Source of the DNA: Streptomyces sp. SID14478
GTDB lineage: Bacteria; Actinomycetota; Actinomycetes; Streptomycetales; Streptomycetaceae
DNA length: 64,000 nucleotides
NCBI RefSeq assembly: GCF_010548525.1
Contig: NZ_JAAGMG010001065.1
Span: forward strand, 62,001-126,000
Direction: 5' to 3'
Numbering within the stretch: the stretch's first letter is position 1; the number at the start of each line of letters is the position of its first letter. The notes below the pieces were generated by a model that was not told the origin of the DNA, searched no databases, and saw nothing but the letters and a program-made list of their open reading frames with translations. Positions 52,837 to 61,600 of the stretch are shown in pieces. Position numbers and translations under genes: made by a program.

Positions 52837-52968
52837 GCGGGAAGGGTGACAGAGCGGTACGACCGTACGCACGTGGGTTTTCCGTGCGCGCCCGCGGGCG
52901 CTCGCCCGTCCCGGCCCGTCACTTCACCTGTCCCGGACCGCCCTTGGGGCCGGGCCCCGGGCAGCCGG

Positions 52969-53760
52969 TCAGCCCTGGTCCGTCGCGGGGTCCGGCGACG
53001 ACACCACCGCGAACTGCGCGCCTTCCGGGTCCGCCACCGTCGCCACCCGGCCGTGCGCACCGTCCCGCGCGGGCTTGACGACATGGCCGCCCAGATCCGC
53101 GACCCGCTCGACGGCCTCGTCCACGTCCGCGACCTCGAAGTACGTCATCCAGTGCGGGCCGCGGTCGCGGGGCAGCGCGTGCCCGACACCGAGTACGGAG
53201 GCCACCGGGCGGCCCTCCAGGTGCAGCGTCAGGGAGTCGAAGTCCGCAGAGACCACGGCCTCCTCGGTGTATCCGAACACCGCCTGGTAGAACTTCGCGA
53301 CGCTCACCGTCTCCCGCGTCACCAGCTCGTTCCACGACACCGCGCCCGGTACGCCGGTCAGCGCCATGCCCAGGTGCCCCGCCGCCTGCCAGATGCCGAA
53401 CACCGCGCCCGTCGGGTCGGAGGCCACGGCCATCCGGCCCGCCTCACCCGCGTCCAGCGGACCGACGCCCACCGTGCCGCCGCAGTGCCGCACCGACTCG
53501 GCCGTCGTGTCCACGTCGTCCGAGGCCAGATAGGGCGTCCAGGCGATCGGCAGCTGGCGGTCGGGCGGCAGGAGGCCGATGCCGGCCACCTCCTTGCCGT
53601 CCAGGAGCGCCCGCACGTACGGGCCGAGCTGCTGAGGTCCCGGCCGGAACTCCCAGCCGAACAGTGCCCCGTAGAACTCCTGGGTCGCGGCCATGCCGTG
53701 CACCATCAGGCTCACCCAGCAAGGTGTGCCCGGTACGCGCGGGGCTGCTGCCTCGGTCAT
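52969..53760 (-). CDS. VOC family protein (two glyoxalase-fold domains)
   Basis: A 263-residue protein with two tandem vicinal-oxygen-chelate modules. The first begins PCWVSLMVHGMAATQEFYGA and continues LFGWEF; the second begins VSWNELVTRETVSVAKFYQA and continues VFGYTEE. Each has the usual closing DPTGAVFGIWQ / DPEGAQFAVVS segment. The family includes glyoxalase I, dioxygenases and resistance proteins. The metal-ligand residues are not clear enough to assign an activity. The ATG at 53760 follows GAGGAGAGAG. Divergent from the sulfurtransferase gene. Confidence 0.9.
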   Translation of the reverse strand: MTEAAAPRVPGTPCWVSLMVHGMAATQEFYGALFGWEFRPGPQQLGPYVRALLDGKEVAGIGLLPPDRQLPIAWTPYLASDDVDTTAESVRHCGGTVGVGPLDAGEAGRMAVASDPTGAVFGIWQAAGHLGMALTGVPGAVSWNELVTRETVSVAKFYQAVFGYTEEAVVSADFDSLTLHLEGRPVASVLGVGHALPRDRGPHWMTYFEVADVDEAVERVADLGGHVVKPARDGAHGRVATVADPEGAQFAVVSSPDPATDQG

Positions 53761-54036
53761 CGTCACTCTCTCCTCGGAAACGGAACCCTCGGGGCCCTCA
53801 TGCGGGATCCCGCGTGTCGCATCACGCCCGTGCTGATGTTGGCACTCCGTGCCGCGCGGCGCTCCCTGACCGCGCCGAAACCGCCGGACTCCTGGCAGAG
53901 GATGCCCGAATCGGTGTTTCGCTGACATTGCGTCGCCATGATCCGGCCGTGTCCTGCCGATTGACGCTCGGTAGTCGATCGAGCACGCTATCCGAACGCG
54001 GGCGCCCGGGCCAGACCATGAGCAAGGATGGCCCTC

Positions 54037-54894
54037 ATGAATGCCATCATCACCGCATCCGAACTTGCGAGCGAGTTGGCGGGGGAGAACCCGCCGGTAC
54101 TGCTCGACATCCGCTGGCAGCTGAGCGTCGCGAAGGCGGCGGGAGAGCCCGCTTTCGACGGCCGTGCCGAGTACGCCAAGGGCCACCTGCCCGGTGCGGT
54201 ATTTATCGACCTCGATGCGGAACTTGCAGGTCACGCGGGCGCGAAGGAGGGGCGGCACCCGCTGCCCGACCTGGCGGTGCTCGGCGCCGCGCTGCGCGCG
54301 GCGGGCGTCTCGGCGGACCGTGATGTGGTCGTGTACGACGGTGGACAGGGCTGGGCCGCGGCCCGTGCGTGGTGGCTGCTGCGCTGGACGGGTCACCCGT
54401 CCGTGCGCGTCCTCGACGGCGGCCTCGCCACCTGGGAGGGCCCCCTGGAGACCGAGATCCCGTCGCCGGAGCCCGGGACCTTCACCCCTGCACCGGGTGC
54501 CACCGGACTCCTCGACGCGGACGGCGCGGCCGCGCTGGCCCGCTCCGGTCTCCTCCTGGACGCCCGTGCCGCCGAGCGCTACCGCGGCGACGTGGAGCCC
54601 ATCGACCGCGTCGGAGGCCACATCCCGGGCGCCGTCTCGGCGCCGACCACGCAGAACGTCGCGGCCGACGGCCGCTTCCTTCCGGCCGCGGAACTCGCCG
54701 ACCGCTTCACGACCCTCGGCGCGACCGGCGCCGCGGGCCAGGTCGGCGTCTACTGCGGCTCGGGCGTCTCCGGCGCCCACGAGGTCCTGGCGCTCGCGGT
54801 GGCGGGCATCGACGCCCAGTTGTACGTCGGCTCGTGGTCACAGTGGTCCGCGGACGAGTCCCGCCCGGTGGCGACGGGCCCCGACCCGCAGTAG
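54037..54894 (+). CDS. Sulfurtransferase (two rhodanese domains)
   Basis: A 285-residue protein with two rhodanese modules. The first (residues 8-138) is structural. The second contains the active-site loop with Cys240 in VYCGSGVSG, a CGSGVS-type loop as in 3-mercaptopyruvate sulfurtransferases. RGDVEPIDRVGGHIPGAVSA matches the conserved substrate segment. It transfers sulfur from mercaptopyruvate or thiosulfate to thiol or cyanide acceptors. ATG 54037 is chosen because AAGG is nine bases before it. A 20-bp-stem hairpin at 54905-54950 ends it. Confidence 0.92.
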   Translation: MNAIITASELASELAGENPPVLLDIRWQLSVAKAAGEPAFDGRAEYAKGHLPGAVFIDLDAELAGHAGAKEGRHPLPDLAVLGAALRAAGVSADRDVVVYDGGQGWAAARAWWLLRWTGHPSVRVLDGGLATWEGPLETEIPSPEPGTFTPAPGATGLLDADGAAALARSGLLLDARAAERYRGDVEPIDRVGGHIPGAVSAPTTQNVAADGRFLPAAELADRFTTLGATGAAGQVGVYCGSGVSGAHEVLALAVAGIDAQLYVGSWSQWSADESRPVATGPDPQ

Positions 54895-54904
54895 CCGTTC
54901 GGGA

Positions 54905-54950
54905 GTACGCAGGGGCCCGCACCGAATCGCCGGTGCGGGCCCCTGCGTAC
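54905..54950. terminator. Bidirectional terminator, sulfurtransferase and sepH
   Basis: GTACGCAGGGGCCCGCACCG (54905-54924) pairs perfectly with 54931-54950 around six bases, between convergent genes. Confidence 0.85.
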
Positions 54951-54959
54951 GAGCGGTGC

Positions 54960-56045
54960 CTAGTCCTGCTTCTTGCGGCGCGTACCGAAGACGATCTCGT
55001 CCCAGCTCGGCACCGCGGCCCGCCGCCCGGGGCGGACCCCGTCGGCCTCGGCCTGGCGGTCGGTGGTGCCGGTCAGGCGGTCCCGGTGGCCCGCCACGGC
55101 CCGCGGCATCAGGACGTCCGCGTACGCGGACCCGGCTCCGGCCGACGCGGCGGGCGCCGCCGGTTCCTCGACCTCGGTGGCCGTGGGTGCTTCCGGCTCC
55201 TCCTGCGGCGGCTCGGGAGCCGTCGTCGGGCGGTCGGGCACCACGATGTCGCCGCGATAGCTGGGCACGGCCTCCAGGAGGCTGGTCAGCGAGTCGCGCT
55301 CCGAGGAGGAGGCGATCGCCGGCAGGTTCTCCTCGGGTGCGGGCGGCGCGATCTCCGGCGGAGGCGGCGTCGGACGCTCCAGCTGCCGGTCCAGGGCGCG
55401 GTCCAGCGGCCGGTCCCTGGGCAGGCGGGCGATGCGCGGCACGAACGGGAACGTGGGCTCGGGCGCGCCGATGTCGTCGGACTCGCCGATCAGCGAGCGC
55501 GCCTCGTCGTCCACGGCCTGGACGAGCCTGCGGGGCGGGTCGTAGGTCCAGCTCGCCGAGTGCGGTTCGCCCGCGACCCGGTAGACGAGCAGGACTTCCC
55601 AGGTGCCGTCGTCCCGGCGCCAGGAGTCCCATTGGACGGTTTCCTTGTCGGCGCCGCGCAGCAGGAGTCGCTCCTGCACCGCCTCGCCGAGCTGGGGGCC
55701 GGTGTTCTCGCCCGGACGACGCACGGGGGTCTTCCTGGCCCGCTCGGCCATGAAGGCCCGCTCCGCGAGCACGGGGCCCTCGAAGCGGCGTACACGATCG
55801 ACCGGGATGCCCGCGAGCTGGGCGACCTCCTCGGCGGAGGCACCTGCCCGTATGCGCGCCTGAATGTCGCGCGGGCGGAGGTGGCTCTCCACCTCGATCT
55901 CGATCTGGCCGAGGCGCGGACGGTCGCCGCGCACGGCGGCCCGGAGGCGCTCATCGATCGGAAGCGTGTACTCCGTGCTGTCCGCAGCCTTCAGCACCAG
56001 CCGTGTGCCGTCGTTAGAGACGGCCACGACACGCAGTTCGGGCAT
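54960..56045 (-). CDS. sepH: Cell division protein SepH
   Basis: A 361-residue protein. Residues 1-165 are the DUF3071 domain: PELRVVAVSNDGTRLVLKAA, then the helix-turn-helix stretch HLRPRDIQARIRAGASAEEV, AQLAGIPVDRVRRFEGPVLA, and TVQWDSWRRDDGTWEVLLVY. Residues 180-330 are a Pro/Glu-rich disordered linker. The conserved tail reads RRAAVPSWDEIVFGTRRKK. SepH binds FtsZ and helps it assemble; in Streptomyces it is needed for efficient division. The position between a sulfurtransferase and the following membrane gene agrees with the usual locus. Confidence 0.94.
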   Translation of the reverse strand: MPELRVVAVSNDGTRLVLKAADSTEYTLPIDERLRAAVRGDRPRLGQIEIEVESHLRPRDIQARIRAGASAEEVAQLAGIPVDRVRRFEGPVLAERAFMAERARKTPVRRPGENTGPQLGEAVQERLLLRGADKETVQWDSWRRDDGTWEVLLVYRVAGEPHSASWTYDPPRRLVQAVDDEARSLIGESDDIGAPEPTFPFVPRIARLPRDRPLDRALDRQLERPTPPPPEIAPPAPEENLPAIASSSERDSLTSLLEAVPSYRGDIVVPDRPTTAPEPPQEEPEAPTATEVEEPAAPAASAGAGSAYADVLMPRAVAGHRDRLTGTTDRQAEADGVRPGRRAAVPSWDEIVFGTRRKKQD

Positions 56046-56567
56046 GGGGACCTCCCGGGTGGTGCCTGCCGACGTCACGTGCGTCGCTGCTTCCGCTAGT
56101 CGAGTGTGGCCTGCCCGGGTGCAGCCTGCCACAACCTTGCCGAGTTGCCCGGCGTGTCGGGCATCGACCCGAGAGCGCCGTTATGGCACGGTTACCTGTT
56201 CGCAACGCTAAGTGACCGAAGTCGTCACCCTGTGCAACGAGCCCCCTCCCGGCGGTCCTGGAAGGCCCCGGACACCCTGGCGGGAGACCGGACCCAGGGC
56301 TCGCAACAGTACTCCATTCGGGCCACTCTCGTGGATCGGCACGCCGCCGAACTTCTCACGGGGGACGGGAGTTGGGCCCGATGCGGCATCGGTGGGTGCC
56401 CGTTTCGCGATGGATGTGCGTGGCGTGATTCACGGAATCTGCGGAACCGGAACCATGCACTTCGGCCATACGTCCCTTTCTCATGTGACAACAGGAAGTT
56501 CACGTAGTCTCGGGTGCTTCACTGTGTAACAGGCCGAGATGTCGAGAAAGGCAGGCAAGGGCAGGAG
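56046..56567. other. 522-bp divergent intergenic region
   Basis: I see no supported gene. Several short open frames exist on both strands but lack ribosome sites and have amino-acid compositions typical of shadow frames. The region should hold the sepH promoter at its left end and that of the membrane-protein gene at its right, where TAGTCT (56505-56510) is a possible -10 box. The length is unusual for this gene-dense window. Confidence 0.45.
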
Positions 56568-57800
56568 ATGGGCGAGAAGCCGGAGAACTCCAAGGACGAG
56601 CGGAACGGGCCCAAGGAGAAGAAGCGGCTGGATCTGAGCGTGCCCCAGGTGGCGGGCAGTGCGGTCGCCGCCGTGGTCGCCGCGAAGCTCGCCTCCAGTT
56701 TCGGTGTCTACGGGACGATCCTGGGCGCCGGCGTGGTCAGCGCCCTCGCCACCAGCGGCGGCACGCTCTTCCAGCACTTCTTCAGGCGCACCGGCGAGCA
56801 GATACGCGACGTCGCCGTGCAGACCAAGCCCAAGGGCCGCCAGGTGCCGGTCGCCGTGGACGGCCGCCCCGTACCGCGCACCTTCCGCTCGGACGCCTCC
56901 ATGGACGCCACGAGCGCCATGGTGACCGGGGTCCGGCCGCCCGCCGCGCGGCCCGCGACGGGCGCACTGCCGACGACCACGACCTGGGGGGCGCCCGCGG
57001 CGTCCGCGGGAGCGGCCGAGGAGGACATGACGCAGCTGCTCGACACCGGCGCCGTGGCCGACCTGCTGCCCGACGAGTCCGAGAAGACCCAACTCCTGGG
57101 CACCGCCGATCCGGACCGGACCCGACTCCTCGCTACGGGCGATCCGGGCAGGACGCAACTCCTCAAGTCCGCCGACGTCGACGAGGCCACGCGCCTGCTG
57201 CGGCCCGCGACGGACCTGCCGCACCAGGCGCTCCCTGACGGCCCGGACGCCCCGCTTCCGGACGACGAAGAATTCACCGAGGCGACCGTGCACCGGTCCC
57301 GTGTCAAGAGCTGGAAGCGGCCGTTGGTCGCCGCGGCCGTCGTCTTCGGCGTGACGATGGGCGGCATCACGACGTACGAGCTGGTCGCCGGGGAGAGCTT
57401 CAGCGGGGACGGCGGCACGACCTTGGGGGACACGTTCACCGGACACAGGTCCTCCGGCAACAGCGACCCGAAGCCCAGCACCTCGCAGCAGCCCTCGGAT
57501 GGCGCCAGCACCGGTTCCGGCAACGGTGAGCAGTCCGACGGCGACGGCTCCGGCACGGACGGGAACACGACGCCGAGCCCGACGCCGAGCAAGAGCGGCG
57601 GCTCGGGCACCGGCACCGACAAGGGCTCCGACCCGGACAAGGGCACCGGCTCCGGCTCGGATTCCGGCTCCGGCTCCGACCCGGACGACGGCAGCACGAC
57701 GCCGACTCCGACGCCCACGCCGACCCCGTCGCAGAGCGCGGGCTCGAACCCGGGCACCGGGTCGGGCGCCGACTCCGGACAGCAGGCTCCGGCCGAGTAG
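56568..57800 (+). CDS. Membrane protein with [KR]T[QR]LL-type repeats and low-complexity exterior
   Basis: A 410-residue protein. Residues 25-70 are a hydrophobic, glycine/alanine-rich segment (SAVAAVVAAKLASSFGVYGT). The cytoplasmic part carries a series of short repeats at 154-211: MTQLL, KTQLL, RTRLL, RTQLL and ATRLL. A transmembrane helix follows at about 250-271 (RPLVAAAVVFGVTMGGITTY). The remaining 140 residues are outside and made almost only of Ser, Gly, Asp, Thr and Pro. The repeats could be phospho-threonine sites for a Ser/Thr kinase and FHA-type readers; this is inference. Function unknown. It lies opposite sepH. Confidence 0.82.
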   Translation: MGEKPENSKDERNGPKEKKRLDLSVPQVAGSAVAAVVAAKLASSFGVYGTILGAGVVSALATSGGTLFQHFFRRTGEQIRDVAVQTKPKGRQVPVAVDGRPVPRTFRSDASMDATSAMVTGVRPPAARPATGALPTTTTWGAPAASAGAAEEDMTQLLDTGAVADLLPDESEKTQLLGTADPDRTRLLATGDPGRTQLLKSADVDEATRLLRPATDLPHQALPDGPDAPLPDDEEFTEATVHRSRVKSWKRPLVAAAVVFGVTMGGITTYELVAGESFSGDGGTTLGDTFTGHRSSGNSDPKPSTSQQPSDGASTGSGNGEQSDGDGSGTDGNTTPSPTPSKSGGSGTGTDKGSDPDKGTGSGSDSGSGSDPDDGSTTPTPTPTPTPSQSAGSNPGTGSGADSGQQAPAE

Positions 57801-57807
57801 GACGGGC

Positions 57808-59136
57808 TCAGTCGCCGAGGACCCGGCGCAGGTACGCGTTGCCGAAGAGGCGGTCCGGGTCCAGGCGGTCACGCAGCTTGGTGAACTCGCCGAAGCGCGG
57901 GTAGGCCTGAGCGAAGTACGCGGCGTCGCGCGTGTGCACCTTGCCCCAGTGCGGGCGGCCCTCATGGGCGGTGAAGATCTGCTCGGCGGCCGTGAAGTAC
58001 CGCTGGTACGGCGTGCCCTTGTACATGTGGACCGCGACGTAGGCGCTGTCGCGACCGGACGCGGTGGACAGCGTGATGTCGTCGGCGGGGGCGGTGCGGA
58101 CCTCGACCGGGAAGCTGACGCGCAGGTTCGACCGGTCCACCATGGACTTCAGCTCGCGCAGCGTCTCCACGAGGGCCGCGCGCGGAACGGCGTACTCCAT
58201 CTCCACGAAGCGCACGCGGCGCGGAGATGTGAAGACCTTGTAGGGGATGTCGGTGTACGTCCGGGCCGACAGCGCCTTGCTGGAGATCTTCGCGATGGCC
58301 GGGATGGTGGCGGGCACGGCGCGGCCGATCGTGTTGACCACCTGGAACAGGCCGTTGGAGAGCACTTCGTCCTCGACGAAGCCGCTGACCCGCGACACCG
58401 GGGCCTCGGGGCCCGTGCTGCGGTTGTTGCGCTTGGTGTTGCAGTTGCCGGTGTGCGGGAACCAGTAGAACTCGAAGTGCTCGTTCTCCGCGTACAGCGC
58501 GTCGAAGTCGGCCGTCACCTTCTCGAAGCTCATCGGCTCCTCGCGGGCGGTGAGCAGGAAGATCGGCTCCACGGCGAAGGTGAGGGCCGTGACGATGCCG
58601 AGCGCGCCCAGACCGATGCGGGCGGCCGCGAAGACCTCGGGGTTCTCCTTCTCGGAGCAGGTGAGCAGTTCACCGCTCGCCGTCACCAGCTCAAGCCCCT
58701 TGATCTGCGCGGCGATGGAGGCCGACTCGCGGCCCGTGCCGTGCGTGCCGGTGCTGACGGCGCCCGAGACGGTCTGCTCCATGATGTCGCCCATGTTCGT
58801 GAGCGACAGGCCCTCGCGAGCCAATGCCAGGTTGAGCCGCTTGAGCGGGGTGCCGGCCTCGACCGTGACGGTGCCGTTCTCCCGGTCGATGTCGCGGATC
58901 CCGGTCAACAGTTGAGGGCGTATCAACACGCCGTCGGTCGCGGCGGCCGCCGTGAAGGAGTGGCCCGTGCCGACGGCCTTCACCTTCAGACCGTCCTGTG
59001 CGGCCCTGCGCACGGCCGCGGTGAGTTCCTCCACCGACGCGGGCGTCACCTCGCGCACGGGACGGGAGGTGACGTTCCCCGCCCAGTTACGCCACGCTTC
59101 GCTGCTCTTCTTGCTGCCCGTCTGCGCCGTGCTCAT
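57808..59136 (-). CDS. FAD-linked D-arabinono-1,4-lactone oxidase family protein
   Basis: A 442-residue flavoprotein of the vanillyl-alcohol oxidase superfamily. The FAD domain shows AVGTGHSFTAAAATDGVLI, VEAGTPLKRLNLALAREGLS and VSGAVSTGTHGTGRESASIA. The substrate domain ends with HEGRPHWGKVHTRDA, the HWGKxH motif of aldonolactone oxidases. Known members oxidise arabinono- or gulono-lactones; the physiological substrate here is uncertain. The ATG follows GGGGAGGAAC, and the coding start lies inside the last 50 bp of the upstream MFS gene, so translation of the two is likely linked. Confidence 0.92.
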   Translation of the reverse strand: MSTAQTGSKKSSEAWRNWAGNVTSRPVREVTPASVEELTAAVRRAAQDGLKVKAVGTGHSFTAAAATDGVLIRPQLLTGIRDIDRENGTVTVEAGTPLKRLNLALAREGLSLTNMGDIMEQTVSGAVSTGTHGTGRESASIAAQIKGLELVTASGELLTCSEKENPEVFAAARIGLGALGIVTALTFAVEPIFLLTAREEPMSFEKVTADFDALYAENEHFEFYWFPHTGNCNTKRNNRSTGPEAPVSRVSGFVEDEVLSNGLFQVVNTIGRAVPATIPAIAKISSKALSARTYTDIPYKVFTSPRRVRFVEMEYAVPRAALVETLRELKSMVDRSNLRVSFPVEVRTAPADDITLSTASGRDSAYVAVHMYKGTPYQRYFTAAEQIFTAHEGRPHWGKVHTRDAAYFAQAYPRFGEFTKLRDRLDPDRLFGNAYLRRVLGD

Positions 59137-60340
59137 CGGTAGTTCCTCCCCGCTGCGGAACCGGCTGCTTCAGCCGGCGGTAGCCCAGCAACCCGACCAG
59201 GACCGCGACGGCGCCGGCTACACCCGGCACCCCGTACCCGGCCTTCGCGCCGGCGGCGTCGATCACCCAGCCGGACACGGAGGAACCGAGCGCGACACCG
59301 GCCGTCAGACCCGTGCTCACCCAGGTCATGCCCTCGGTCAGTTTCGCGCGTGGTACGTGCTGCTCGACGAGGGCCATCGTCGTGATCATCGTCGGTGCGA
59401 TGGACAGGCCCGCAACGAAGAGCGCCACGGCCAGAAACGGCAGGTTCCCGACCAGTTGGAGGGGGATCATACTCACGCCCATCGTGACGAGACCCACCAG
59501 CCACCGGCGCGCGGGCGCCCCCTTGAAGTGCAGCAGGCCGAACACGGCGCCCGCGACGCAGGACCCGGCCGCGTAAACGGCGAGCACCACACTGGCCACC
59601 GACTTGTGGCCCTGCTCCTCCGCGAAGGCCACCGTCACCACGTCGACCGCTCCGAAGATCGCGCCCGTCGCCACGAAGGTCGCCACCAGAACCTGCAACC
59701 CACGCGCGCGGAGCGCCGATCCGCCGCCGTGCTGCGCCCGGGGGTGCGGCGGCGGTTCGGTCGCGCGCTGGCCGGTCAGCCAGAAGACGCCCACCGCGAG
59801 GAAACAGCCCGCAAGAAGGGGCCCCGCCTCCGGGAACCAGGCCGTGGACAGGCCGATCGAGATGATCGGCCCGAAGATGAAGCACACCTCGTCGATCACG
59901 GACTCGAAGGAGTACGCCGTGTGCAGCCGGCGCGGGGTGTCCCGGTACAGGACCGCCCACCGCGAGCGGATCATCGAGCCGACGCTCGGCACGCAGCCGA
60001 TGAACGCGGCGCACAGGAACAGCGTCCAGTCGGCGGCCTCGTACTTCGCGCACAGCAGCATCCCGGAGACGGCCACGAGCGAGACGAGGGTGGCCGGGCG
60101 CAGCACGCGGCGCTGCCCGTACTGGTCGACCAGGCGGGAGATCTGCGGCCCGATCGCCGCGGCGGACAGGGCCACCGTCGCCGACAGGGCGCCCGCGAGC
60201 CCGTACCGCCCGGTCAGCTGCGAGACCATCGTGACGATCCCGATGCCCATCATCGACAGGGGCATCCGGCCCAGGAATCCGGCGAAGGAGAAGCTCTTGG
60301 TGCCGGGCAGGGCGAACAGGGCGCGGTAGGGGCTGGGCAA
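59087..60340 (-). CDS. MFS transporter
   Basis: A 417-residue 12-helix transporter. SFSFAGFLGRMPLSMMGIGI opens helix 1 and SRLVDQYGQRRVLRP is motif A. A TTG start at 60340 is chosen because CCGGAG is eight bases away and the first residues (PSPYRALFALPG) fit the family. The C-terminal 25 residues are polar (GGTTDEHGADGQQEEQ). It overlaps the lactone oxidase gene by 50 bp on the same strand. It may export a product or import a substrate of that oxidase; no direct evidence. Divergent from ferrochelatase. Confidence 0.9.
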   Translation of the reverse strand: MPSPYRALFALPGTKSFSFAGFLGRMPLSMMGIGIVTMVSQLTGRYGLAGALSATVALSAAAIGPQISRLVDQYGQRRVLRPATLVSLVAVSGMLLCAKYEAADWTLFLCAAFIGCVPSVGSMIRSRWAVLYRDTPRRLHTAYSFESVIDEVCFIFGPIISIGLSTAWFPEAGPLLAGCFLAVGVFWLTGQRATEPPPHPRAQHGGGSALRARGLQVLVATFVATGAIFGAVDVVTVAFAEEQGHKSVASVVLAVYAAGSCVAGAVFGLLHFKGAPARRWLVGLVTMGVSMIPLQLVGNLPFLAVALFVAGLSIAPTMITTMALVEQHVPRAKLTEGMTWVSTGLTAGVALGSSVSGWVIDAAGAKAGYGVPGVAGAVAVLVGLLGYRRLKQPVPQRGGTTDEHGADGQQEEQRSVA

Positions 60341-60437
60341 CTCGACGACTCCGGTAAGGAACGAACAGGGCCGATACAGCTTACGCGTGTCAGGCTCCGG
60401 GTGGCATGGCGGTTTTCCGCCTGTCAGTGGCGGGTGG

Positions 60438-60443
60438 CAGGAT
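60438..60443 (+). promoter_or_regulatory. Candidate -10 box, leaderless ferrochelatase gene
   Basis: CAGGAT ends seven bases before the ATG at 60451, where no ribosome-binding site can be seen. Confidence 0.35.
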
Positions 60444-60450
60444 CGAAGAC

Positions 60451-61590
60451 ATGCCAGAAGCGCACGCTGCCAGCCCCGACGCCCGCCCCTACGACGCCTT
60501 GCTGCTGCTCTCGTTCGGCGGCCCCGAGGGCCCCGACGACGTCGTCCCGTTCCTGGAGAACGTGACGCGGGGACGAGGCATCCCCAAGGAGCGGCTCAAG
60601 GAAGTGGGGCAGCACTACTTCCTGTTCGGCGGGGTCAGCCCCATCAACGACCAGAACAGGGCGCTGCTCGACGCCCTGCGCAAGGACTTCGCCGACCACG
60701 GCCTGGACCTGCCGGTCTACTGGGGCAACAGGAACTGGGCGCCGTACCTCACGGACACGCTGCGCGAGATGGCCACCGACGGCCATCGCCGCATCCTCGT
60801 CCTGGCCACCAGCGCGTACGCGTCCTACTCGGGCTGCCGCCAGTACCGGGAGAACCTCGCGGAGTCGCTGGCCGCCCTGGAGGCCGAGGGCCTGGAGCTG
60901 CCGAGGATCGACAAGCTGCGGCACTACTTCAACCACCCGGGCTTCGTGCGCCCCATGGTCGACGGTGTCCTGGAGTCCCTCGCCGACCTGCCCGAGGACG
61001 TACGGGACGGCGCCCACCTCGCCTTCACCACACACTCCATCCCGGACGCCGCGGCCGACACCTCCGGACCCCACGAGGACCACGGCGACGGCGGCGCGTA
61101 CGTGAAGCAGCACCTGGACGTCGCGCGGCTGATCGCGGACGCCGTACGCGAGGAGACCGGAGTCGAGCACCCCTGGCAGCTCGTCTACCAGTCGCGCTCC
61201 GGCGCCCCGCAGATCCCCTGGCTGGAGCCCGACATCTGCGACCACCTGGAGGAGCGGCACGCCGCGGGGGTGCCGGCCGTCGTCATGGCGCCCATCGGCT
61301 TCGTCTCGGACCACATGGAGGTCCTGTACGACCTCGACACCGAGGCCGAGGCCAAGGCGAAGGAGATCGGGCTCGCGGTGCGTCGCTCCGCCACCGTGGG
61401 CGCGGACCCGCGCTTCGCCGCCGCCGTGCGGGAGCTGGTCCTGGAGCGGGCCGCGAGCGAGAGCGGAAGGAACATCACGCCGTGCGCCCTGGGCGCGCTC
61501 GGCGCGAGCCACGACCTGTGCCCGGTGGGCTGCTGCCCGGCCCGCGCCCCCAAGCCCGCCGCCGCGGGCGCCGACAGCCCGTACGCGTAA
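60451..61590 (+). CDS. hemH: Ferrochelatase (coproporphyrin type)
   Basis: A 379-residue ferrochelatase, inserting iron into coproporphyrin III in the actinobacterial haem route. [20 protein letters not shown] and [12 protein letters not shown] open the protein; [31 protein letters not shown] (catalytic His) and [20 protein letters not shown] (catalytic Glu) follow. The cysteines in SGCRQY and in [20 protein letters not shown] near the C-terminus are positioned to hold a [2Fe-2S] cluster as in other actinobacterial enzymes. Often named hemH or cpfC. Ten bases separate it from the inositol monophosphatase gene. Confidence 0.95.
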   Translation: MPEAHAASPDARPYDALLLLSFGGPEGPDDVVPFLENVTRGRGIPKERLKEVGQHYFLFGGVSPINDQNRALLDALRKDFADHGLDLPVYWGNRNWAPYLTDTLREMATDGHRRILVLATSAYASYSGCRQYRENLAESLAALEAEGLELPRIDKLRHYFNHPGFVRPMVDGVLESLADLPEDVRDGAHLAFTTHSIPDAAADTSGPHEDHGDGGAYVKQHLDVARLIADAVREETGVEHPWQLVYQSRSGAPQIPWLEPDICDHLEERHAAGVPAVVMAPIGFVSDHMEVLYDLDTEAEAKAKEIGLAVRRSATVGADPRFAAAVRELVLERAASESGRNITPCALGALGASHDLCPVGCCPARAPKPAAAGADSPYA

Positions 61591-61600
61591 GGATGCCCAC

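Noticed and set aside
56106-56529. Overlapping short frames in the sepH upstream gap
   Set aside because: They lack ribosome sites and family-like sequence, so the region was left as intergenic.
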